From Clostridiales bacterium (GTDB lineage Bacteria; Bacillota; Clostridia; Saccharofermentanales; Saccharofermentanaceae): 6,685 bases of DNA. The position numbers and the translations under genes are program-made. The notes beneath the pieces were generated by a model, which was given only the letters and a program-made list of their open reading frames with translations, was not told where the DNA came from and searched no databases. Shown here in pieces: positions 1-5,320 of the stretch (position 1 is the first letter of the stretch; each line of letters starts with the position of its first letter). Location: positions 1-6,685 of the forward strand of contig JAFGGR010000124.1 of the NCBI GenBank assembly GCA_016930475.1, given 5' to 3'.

Positions 1-180
1 CAGGTCATCCATGATTTGGCGGCACGCACCCGGGTCACCGAGGAGACGCGGAATCCCAGGCTGATCGGGCTGTTCTTTCTGGCCGCAGCGATCGCCATAT
101 TCGCGTACTTCTACTCGAGGAATTTGAAGGATCTGATTTTCGATTTGAGCGACATCCACGTGCCGCGTCTATACGAGTAA
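1..180 (+). CDS. 3' end of an unknown protein with a C-terminal membrane segment
   Basis: Frame 1 is open from the left edge to a TAA at 178-180 and gives the last 59 residues of a protein whose start lies outside the window. Residues 1-20 of this fragment are charged and polar. Residues 21-39 (LIGLFFLAAAIAIFAYFYS) form a clear hydrophobic membrane helix flanked by Arg20 and Arg40. A tail of about 20 residues ending in VPRLYE follows. The gene converges with the oxidoreductase on the minus strand and the two coding ends overlap by 12 bases (169-180); no hairpin terminator is visible between them. I do not recognise the family. The fragment could be the last helix of a multi-pass membrane protein or a single C-terminal anchor. 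That it is coding is supported by the membrane-helix pattern and the absence of a competing gene, but it is short. Confidence 0.6.
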   Translation, partial: QVIHDLAARTRVTEETRNPRLIGLFFLAAAIAIFAYFYSRNLKDLIFDLSDIHVPRLYE

Positions 181-1215
181 TTCCTGCGGAAAGACGATTC
201 CCCAAGATGAACGCAATCGGTCCATCAAGGCCATGATTGCGTGTGTTTCGGATAGGGGCATGACCGGACTTTCCTTTTTTCCTGCGCGAACGCACTCCGC
301 CACCTCAGCCGCCTCGTACTGATAACCGGTCGAATGATATTCCGGCTCAAATACTTCCGTCGGCCGGCTTCGAAAGAATCCGTCCGGATCCTTTTCGAAA
401 AACATCGCGCTTCTGCCCATCCAAAAATCCTTGATCTCGATATACCCTTTGGTACCCGCGATCCGCATCGAATTCGAAAATGCGTTATCGATCGACACCG
501 ACGCACATGCGGTCTTCACGTCTTTACCGAAGGGTCTGTCTTGTTCCTCGTAACGGAAAATGATCTCAAAGGAAGCGTCCACTCCCGTTACCGCTCGTGT
601 CACCGTCGTCAGGATCTCCTGCGGCTCACTGCCGAAAAGCATGGAGAAGAAAGAAATCGGATATACTCCCAAATCAAGCAAAGCTCCTCCGCCCTTTTCA
701 AGGGCGACCGTGCGTCGGTTCTCCTCCGTCATCAATGTCATTCCGAAATCCGAATAGGCGCGGACCGGAGAGCCGATTCGGCCCTCCCGGATCCATTCGA
801 GGGCTTTTCGCGTGACCGGCAAGAAACGCGTCCACATCGCCTCCATTAAAAAAACGTCATGGTTCCGGGCGCATTGGATCATCCGTTCGGCTTGAGTCGC
901 ATTCAAGGCAAACGGCTTTTCGCAAAGAACCGGCTTGCCGTGAGATAAGAAGAATTCTGCCGTCTCGGCATGTTGCGTGTTCAGATTCGAGATATATACG
1001 GCATCGATGTCCGGGTCCGTCGCAAGCTGCGCATATGAGCCGTAAGGAACGGCATCCGGGAACAGGGAAATATGGTCCGATATGAAAGCGTCCGCACGCT
1101 CCTTGCTGTTGGACGCGACCGCGCCGAGTGTTACTTCCGGCAGTTCGGCAAGTCCTAACGCAAAACGATGCGCAATCGCTCCCGGGCCGGCAATACCAAA
1201 TCGAAAAGCACTCAT
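169..1215 (-). CDS. Gfo/Idh/MocA family NAD(P)-dependent oxidoreductase
   Basis: The protein has 348 residues, a normal length for the family. The N-terminal Rossmann fold begins FRFGIAGPGAIA, with the GxGxxA dinucleotide-binding motif at residues 10-15. The family's EKP motif, whose Lys is catalytic, is at 99-101. The C-terminal substrate domain has the GGGALLDLGVYP motif near 175-186 and ends with a conserved block (STGYQYEAAEVAECVRAGK, then SPVMPLSET and DRLRSSWG). These blocks most resemble the dimeric dihydrodiol-dehydrogenase-like branch, which acts on sugars or diols; the substrate here cannot be told. All expected motifs are present, so it should be active and cytosolic. I chose the second ATG (1213-1215): AGGAGG at 1223-1228 sits 7 bases before it but only 1 base before the ATG at 1219-1221. 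It is the last gene of a minus-strand trio, 68 bases after the M28-like gene. Confidence 0.93.
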   Translation of the reverse strand: MSAFRFGIAGPGAIAHRFALGLAELPEVTLGAVASNSKERADAFISDHISLFPDAVPYGSYAQLATDPDIDAVYISNLNTQHAETAEFFLSHGKPVLCEKPFALNATQAERMIQCARNHDVFLMEAMWTRFLPVTRKALEWIREGRIGSPVRAYSDFGMTLMTEENRRTVALEKGGGALLDLGVYPISFFSMLFGSEPQEILTTVTRAVTGVDASFEIIFRYEEQDRPFGKDVKTACASVSIDNAFSNSMRIAGTKGYIEIKDFWMGRSAMFFEKDPDGFFRSRPTEVFEPEYHSTGYQYEAAEVAECVRAGKKESPVMPLSETHAIMALMDRLRSSWGIVFPQELLV

Positions 1216-1222
1216 TTTCATT

Positions 1223-1228
1223 CCTCCT
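1223..1228 (-). promoter_or_regulatory. Ribosome-binding site that decides the oxidoreductase start
   Basis: A perfect AGGAGG on the minus strand lies 7 bases from the ATG at 1213-1215 and only 1 base from the upstream in-frame ATG at 1219-1221. The spacing favours the downstream ATG, which shortens the protein by two residues. Confidence 0.75.
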
Positions 1229-1283
1229 TCGGATGAATCACTGTGCGGTCTTCACGGTCGAGCGAATAGTCACTTACAGAGTT

Positions 1284-2606
1284 CTAACGAGACTGATAGG
1301 GAATGGTTTCGGTCACCCGGATGATCTTATCCAAGCGTTCGCCGGCATTATATCGAGAGACCGAAAGGGTATCGTGAGGGCCTCTGTCGATGGCTTCAAT
1401 AATGATGAAGGCTGTGTTATTAACCCGGATTCTCAGACGGTCGGGGCCGAGTTCCTGCTCCAAAAACGCGGAAGCATCCAGCGATGTCCCCCGGATGAAT
1501 CCTCCCTCTTCCTGAAGATTCAGGTTCTTGGTTTCCTTCATTTCCGATAAAACCGGGGCATTGTATTCGAAGGACTCAAAAAATACGATCGGGATCTCCG
1601 CCTCGTCGAACGGGACATAGTCCGACCGATTGACGGTCACCTCCCGGTAAATGTCCGCGATATCGTCATTGTTCGCGTCAATGTATATACCGGACTCGTT
1701 ATAGTACAGGTCCACACCGTTGAGCGACCGGAGCGTGTTATTATAAACGACGTCATACGCTTCATAGAGCTTCCTTCTGAACTCGTATTTTCTGCCGGGA
1801 AGAAGCGAACTCAACCCGGAACTGGCATAGAGTTTATCTCCGGCATAGATACTGTCGACACAATACATGACGTCGATACTTTCCCGTTCCTCCGTCGTCA
1901 TCGATGAAAGAAATGCCCGAGCGCCGCAGAAATCATCCGTCCCGGCACCGAACGCGATTAAGATCACATCATAAGCGGGTTTCTCGGCCCGGATCCGGTC
2001 CGCAATCGTCAGCAGGCAGGCGACGCCCGACGCGTTGGCGTGTATCCCGTCATAGATCCTCGGAGCCTCCGTCGGCTCAATCGACTCTTGCGTTCCGTTC
2101 TCATCCGATTCTCCCGTCGTCGTAGCTGTCGGATCGGGTTCGACCGGATCGGGCATCTCTGAATTGGGCAGTTTGGCGATGTCGTAATGAACACCGACCA
2201 CCACGGTTCGCTTGATCGGAGTATAAAGTTCTCCCTCTTCGCGAAGCATAAATCCCTCACCCGGAATTCTTACGATGTAATTTGTCGACTGATGAGCCCG
2301 ATACGAGTCGTAAAACTCTTGTTCTTCGACCGTGTACCCCATCCGGGTTAACTCGTCCTTGATCAATAACCCCGCTTCTCTCTCCTGTTCGGAATAGGCA
2401 TAACGTTCGGGAAACTCGGACGCGAGCGTCATGGCAATATTTTTACCGTAATCCCCGTATTCCGCAGGTTTGATCTCCTCGGTATTCCCGTCGTCCAGGC
2501 AACCCGAAAAAAGGAAGACCGAGCTCGCGACGATCGCCGCCAGAAAAGAACAGAAAATTCGCGTTTTTCTTTCGTTCGCTTGATTTGCATATCGATGATC
2601 AGTCAT
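1284..2606 (-). CDS. Exported M28 peptidase-like lipoprotein with a degenerate metal site
   Basis: The protein has 440 residues. Lys and Arg residues at 12-16 precede a hydrophobic stretch (about 17-33) and a lipobox-like FSGC with Cys36, so it is probably a lipoprotein anchored outside the membrane. The rest follows the M28 zinc aminopeptidase layout: GVHYD (His140, Asp142), GIHANASG (187-194), LIAFGAGTDDFCGARAF (216-232), CVDSIYAGD (Asp251), SDYVPF (328-333) and RGTSLD (372-377). Intact relatives normally read GA-x-DNASG, FGAEE-x-G-x-x-GS, SDHAPF and HT-x-x-D at these places. Here the bridging Asp is Ala190, the Glu-Glu pair is Gly222-Thr223 and the last His is Gly373. Only His140 and Asp251 of the usual five ligands remain, so hydrolysis of peptides is doubtful. 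A Pro/Glu/Thr/Asp-rich insertion fills about 146-184. The ATG overlaps the upstream gene's stop (ATGA at 2603-2606). Fold assignment is firm; function is unknown. Confidence 0.85.
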   Translation of the reverse strand: MTDHRYANQANERKTRIFCSFLAAIVASSVFLFSGCLDDGNTEEIKPAEYGDYGKNIAMTLASEFPERYAYSEQEREAGLLIKDELTRMGYTVEEQEFYDSYRAHQSTNYIVRIPGEGFMLREEGELYTPIKRTVVVGVHYDIAKLPNSEMPDPVEPDPTATTTGESDENGTQESIEPTEAPRIYDGIHANASGVACLLTIADRIRAEKPAYDVILIAFGAGTDDFCGARAFLSSMTTEERESIDVMYCVDSIYAGDKLYASSGLSSLLPGRKYEFRRKLYEAYDVVYNNTLRSLNGVDLYYNESGIYIDANNDDIADIYREVTVNRSDYVPFDEAEIPIVFFESFEYNAPVLSEMKETKNLNLQEEGGFIRGTSLDASAFLEQELGPDRLRIRVNNTAFIIIEAIDRGPHDTLSVSRYNAGERLDKIIRVTETIPYQSR

Positions 2607-3622
2607 GTTTCGCCTGCCTTATGACATATTTCAGAAAGCGCCGAATCGTAGTAGCGAACGGCCGCCTCAAGGGGAACCGTCTGAACGATCGGCTTCTTTT
2701 CCGGACCGATTCGGATGAGGCTGACCTCACTCCCCTGCTTTTCCAAAGATTTGGCGATCCGCTTCAGGAGCGCATCCTTGCCGACCTCGGTCAGTTTGAC
2801 CGGAAGTCCGAGTTGCTCGAACAACTTGTGCAAAGCGGCGGAGTGGCACATTGCGAGAAGCGAAAGAGCCAAGGCCTCGCCGGGCGTATATTTTAAGAAA
2901 CGAAAATGTCCCTCGATCGCATCGGCGATGTCGCGCCCGAAAGCCAGAAGTTCGGGCTGTATCTTGCGGATCCTGTCCCCCGAACGCAGACCCTCCTCCA
3001 CCAGCGCCGCAACGTCCTTTGCGGATGCCAGCGCGTGCAAAAGACCCGGATTGTCGATCAATCCGTACTGGATCAACTGAGCGATCCCGTTCGCGATATA
3101 TCGGTGAGGAAGCGTCTTGAGATAGGCAACATCGATGACCGAATACGAGGTTTGAACCGGGACCCGGATGATATCCTTCTGGCTTTGAAAATGAAGTGTG
3201 GCATGCGACATCATCACCGACTCGAGCATAGACAGCAGTGTGGTCGGGACAAGTAGGGTCTTCACTCCGCGCCCGAATGTCGAAGCCGCGAAAGTCGCGA
3301 TGTCGATCACTCCGCCCCCGCCCAAGGCGATCACATAAGAGCAGTCCAGATCGTATAAGCGTTCATATACGGCGGTCAGTGTATCGAGCGTTTTGGACGA
3401 CGCGTTACCGTCGACAATGATATGAGCCGGCACAAAACCTTTTCCCGCGAAGGAGTCGGTAAATTCCTTCAAATAATAACCGGCTACCTCACGGTCCGTG
3501 ACGATCAATGTCCTCTTCAGGTCGCCTGAGCCGGCAATGTAGTCCGCCGCCATGGATCCCGCTACAGAACGCCCGATATCGATCGGGGAATGATTTTCTA
3601 ATTCTATTCTTTTGGTTTGCAT
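2603..3622 (-). CDS. 3-dehydroquinate synthase-like protein lacking the family's zinc ligands
   Basis: The protein has 339 residues from the chosen start, close to the usual DHQS length. It shows the DHQS fold in order: a Rossmann-like N-terminal part (TLIVTD), the nucleotide-binding ALGGGGVIDIATF (99-111, Asp107), VPTTLL (125-130), SVIDVAYLKTLPHRYIANGI (161-180), and helical C-terminal motifs. True DHQS converts DAHP to 3-dehydroquinate in the shikimate pathway using NAD and a divalent metal. The usual GLAE-x-x-K reads GIAQLIQ here (Gln182, Gln185), GHT-x-x-HAIE reads GRDIADAIE (Arg230, Asp234), HGEA reads PGEA (Pro247), and the Lys of SSVGGK is His140. All three zinc ligands are changed, so DHQS activity is unlikely; aroB should not be assigned. 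The ATG at 3620-3622 has GGAGG 4 bases upstream. A GTG at 3686-3688 would add 22 residues but lacks a ribosome-binding site. First gene of the minus-strand operon, ATGA-coupled to the next. Confidence 0.85.
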   Translation of the reverse strand: MQTKRIELENHSPIDIGRSVAGSMAADYIAGSGDLKRTLIVTDREVAGYYLKEFTDSFAGKGFVPAHIIVDGNASSKTLDTLTAVYERLYDLDCSYVIALGGGGVIDIATFAASTFGRGVKTLLVPTTLLSMLESVMMSHATLHFQSQKDIIRVPVQTSYSVIDVAYLKTLPHRYIANGIAQLIQYGLIDNPGLLHALASAKDVAALVEEGLRSGDRIRKIQPELLAFGRDIADAIEGHFRFLKYTPGEALALSLLAMCHSAALHKLFEQLGLPVKLTEVGKDALLKRIAKSLEKQGSEVSLIRIGPEKKPIVQTVPLEAAVRYYDSALSEICHKAGET

Positions 3623-3625
3623 ACG

Positions 3626-3631
3626 TCCTCC
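3626..3631 (-). promoter_or_regulatory. Ribosome-binding site that decides the DHQS-like start
   Basis: GGAGGA on the minus strand is followed by CGT and the ATG at 3620-3622, leaving about 4 bases after GGAGG. Spacing is a little short but acceptable. The in-frame GTG 66 bases upstream and the two ATGs between have no comparable purine-rich site, so this ATG is preferred. Confidence 0.6.
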
Positions 3632-3704
3632 GAAGGATTCATTGACCATTATCATATCATTTTTCTTCTTTCTGTGTGAATAGTCCACTGTTTCGGCTGT
3701 GTGA

Positions 3705-3720
3705 CGTTTTTCGAAAAGCG
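3705..3720. promoter_or_regulatory. Inverted repeat centred on TTTTCGAAAA, possible operator
   Basis: The 10 bases at 3708-3717 are a perfect palindrome (TTTTCGAAAA). It extends to a 16-base imperfect one, CGTTTTTCGAAAAGCG, with one mismatched pair. It covers the predicted transcription start of the minus-strand operon (near 3716), a usual place for a repressor to bind. A short AT-rich palindrome can also arise by chance. Confidence 0.3.
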
Positions 3721-3722
3721 GG

Positions 3723-3728
3723 ATTATA
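3723..3728 (-). promoter_or_regulatory. Promoter -10 box for the minus-strand operon
   Basis: The minus strand reads a perfect TATAAT here, inside an AT-poor stretch, about 100 bases before the start of the DHQS-like gene. A partial -35 match, TTACCA (4 of 6, plus-strand 3748-3753), lies 19 bases upstream, slightly beyond the ideal 17. Transcription would start near 3716 and leave an untranslated leader of about 94 bases. Confidence 0.5.
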
Positions 3729-3747
3729 AGTCTCGGGGCCGTTTTTG

Positions 3748-3756
3748 TGGTAATAT
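3748..3756 (+). promoter_or_regulatory. Possible extended -10 promoter element for gltX-glnS
   Basis: TGGTAATAT fits an extended -10 (TG, one base, then TAATAT, 4 of 6 to TATAAT). It lies 33 bases before the gltX ATG and would start transcription near 3763. No convincing -35 is present 17 bases upstream, which extended -10 promoters can tolerate. It overlaps the candidate -35 of the opposite promoter, so the two may compete. This is a motif match only. Confidence 0.35.
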
Positions 3757-3777
3757 GTTTAATTAGATTTTATTCAC

Positions 3778-3782
3778 GGAGG
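3778..3782 (+). promoter_or_regulatory. gltX ribosome-binding site
   Basis: GGAGG lies 7 bases before the ATG at 3790, an optimal distance. It fixes the gltX start. Confidence 0.8.
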
Positions 3783-3789
3783 ATCCGTT

Positions 3790-5277
3790 ATGACTTTTTC
3801 TGATTCCGCTCCCAAACGCGTCGTCCGCACCCGTTTCGCGCCCAGTCCGACGGGGTTTATGCATGTCGGAAATCTGCGTACCGCGCTATATGAGTTTTTG
3901 GTCGCCAAGTCTTCGGGCGGGCGCTTCATCCTGCGGATCGAGGACACCGACCGCGGTCGTCTGGTCGACGGGTCGGTGGATGTCATTTTCCGTACGCTTC
4001 GAGCCGCCGGCCTTTCGCATGACGAAGGTCCGGACGTCGGCGGTCCTTTCGGCCCATACGTCCAGAGCGAGCGGATGAGCCTTTATCTTCCGTTCGCGGA
4101 GCAGTTGGTCCGCGAAGGTCACGCATATTATTGTTTCTGCTCCAAGGAGCGCTTAGACTCCCTCCATATCGAAGACGAATCCGCCGCCGGCTATGACCGT
4201 CACTGCAGAGACCTTTCCGCGGAAGAGGTTCGCGAGAATTTATCAAATAACGCCCCTTATGTCATCCGTCAGAAGATGCCGCTTACCGGCGAGACGACCT
4301 TTGACGACCTGGTCTTTGGGAGGATCACCGTGCCGAACAAGGAACTGGAAGACCAGATCCTCATCAAGGCGGACGGGTATCCGACTTATAATTTCGTCAA
4401 TATCATCGACGACCACCTGATGGAGATCACACATGTCGTCCGCGGCAGTGAGTATTTGTCGTCGACGCCGAAATACAATCTCCTTTATGAGGCATTCGGC
4501 TGGGAGATCCCCTCCTACGTTCACCTTCCGCTCATCCAGGGACGGAATGAGGACGGGACGGTATCCAAACTCTCCAAGCGACACGGTGCGACGGGCTTTG
4601 ACGATTTGATCGCGGAGGGCTTTCTGCCGGAAGCCGTCGTCAATTATATCGCCCTTCTCGGATGGTGTCCCAAGGAGGATCTCCGGGAAATTTTTACTTT
4701 GGAGGAGCTGATTCAAGCTTTTTCTATTGACGGGATCAGCAAATCGCCCGCGACCTTTGATTACGATAAGCTCGAATGGTTCAATGGCGAGTACATTCGC
4801 CGAATGAGCCCGGATGAGTTTGTCGTAATGGCCCGATCAAACTTTCAGGCACTGAGCGGGATCGGCACCGACTTGTATCCTCTTCTGACCGAGATTTTGC
4901 AGCCGCGTATCACGAGATTCTCTCAGATCACCGAGAAGCTCGCCTATATCAATGAGTTGGTCGATTTCGACCCGGTGCTTTTCGAGCACAAGAAGAGCAA
5001 ATCGAGCATCGATTCCGCACGTACATTCCTCGGTCATGCCGCGGAAGCGCTCGAAAACCTTGCGGAATGGACCGGCGAGTCGATCATCGCCGCGCTCTCG
5101 GGCGTTGCCGATCGATTTGAGGTGAAGAACGCGACCGTTATGTGGCCGGTCCGCATCGCCGTTACCGGAATGGCGGTAACGCCGGGCGGTGCGGTCGAAG
5201 CGCTCCTTCTTCTCGGCAAGGGTCGGTCACTCGAGCGAATAACACGAGCGCGACAACGGATCTCTGAAAAGGATTAA
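3790..5277 (+). CDS. gltX: Glutamyl-tRNA synthetase (GluRS)
   Basis: A class I aminoacyl-tRNA synthetase of 495 residues, the usual bacterial length, which attaches glutamate to tRNA-Glu in the cytosol using ATP. The HIGH-type signature is in RFAPSPTGFMHVGNLRTAL (15-33), with Arg15 at the usual glutamate-binding place. LRIEDTDRGR is at 48-57. YCFC (Cys115, Cys117) and YDRHC (Tyr135, Cys139) form the zinc-binding insert; the fourth position, His in E. coli GluRS, is Asp141 here. VVRGSEYLSSTPK (216-228) and the KMSKS-type KLSKRHG (260-266) follow. The all-helical anticodon-binding domain occupies the last 170 or so residues and ends with the typical VRIAVTG and LLLGKGRSLERI blocks. The ATG has a strong GGAGG. 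It is the first gene of a plus-strand pair and is divergent from the minus-strand trio. Nothing indicates damage. Confidence 0.98.
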   Translation: MTFSDSAPKRVVRTRFAPSPTGFMHVGNLRTALYEFLVAKSSGGRFILRIEDTDRGRLVDGSVDVIFRTLRAAGLSHDEGPDVGGPFGPYVQSERMSLYLPFAEQLVREGHAYYCFCSKERLDSLHIEDESAAGYDRHCRDLSAEEVRENLSNNAPYVIRQKMPLTGETTFDDLVFGRITVPNKELEDQILIKADGYPTYNFVNIIDDHLMEITHVVRGSEYLSSTPKYNLLYEAFGWEIPSYVHLPLIQGRNEDGTVSKLSKRHGATGFDDLIAEGFLPEAVVNYIALLGWCPKEDLREIFTLEELIQAFSIDGISKSPATFDYDKLEWFNGEYIRRMSPDEFVVMARSNFQALSGIGTDLYPLLTEILQPRITRFSQITEKLAYINELVDFDPVLFEHKKSKSSIDSARTFLGHAAEALENLAEWTGESIIAALSGVADRFEVKNATVMWPVRIAVTGMAVTPGGAVEALLLLGKGRSLERITRARQRISEKD

Positions 5278-5308
5278 ATTTACTCATTTATTGAATGGGC
5301 GATCAGCC

Positions 5309-5313
5309 GGAGG
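5309..5313 (+). promoter_or_regulatory. glnS ribosome-binding site
   Basis: GGAGG lies 7 bases before the ATG at 5321, in the 43-base gap after gltX. No terminator hairpin or separate promoter is visible in that gap, so the two synthetase genes are probably cotranscribed. Confidence 0.75.
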
Positions 5314-5320
5314 AAAGAGT

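Noticed and set aside
334..849. A 171-residue plus-strand open frame opposite the oxidoreductase
   Set aside because: The opposite strand carries all conserved Gfo/Idh/MocA motifs; this frame is Arg- and His-rich shadow sequence.
2603..3622. Assignment of the first operon gene as an iron-containing alcohol dehydrogenase or a functional sugar-phosphate cyclase
   Set aside because: The PTTLL and GIA-x-x-I-x-YGLI-D blocks follow DHQS rather than alcohol dehydrogenases, and sugar-phosphate cyclases such as 2-deoxy-scyllo-inosose synthase keep the zinc ligands that are missing here.
1284..3688. The two degenerate genes as pseudogenes
   Set aside because: Both frames are uninterrupted, full length, have proper starts, and keep the rest of their family folds; loss is confined to the active-site positions.
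3623..3789. A T-box leader upstream of gltX
   Set aside because: T-box leaders are common before synthetase genes in Firmicutes, but the region is only 167 bases, contains a divergent promoter, and has neither the conserved T-box sequence nor a terminator hairpin.
4243..4716. A 157-residue open frame on the minus strand opposite gltX
   Set aside because: It is antisense to conserved GluRS motifs including KLSKR, and its translation has no family features.
5278..5320. A terminator or separate promoter between gltX and glnS
   Set aside because: The 43 bases contain only a ribosome-binding site; no hairpin with a T-run and no -35/-10 pair is visible.
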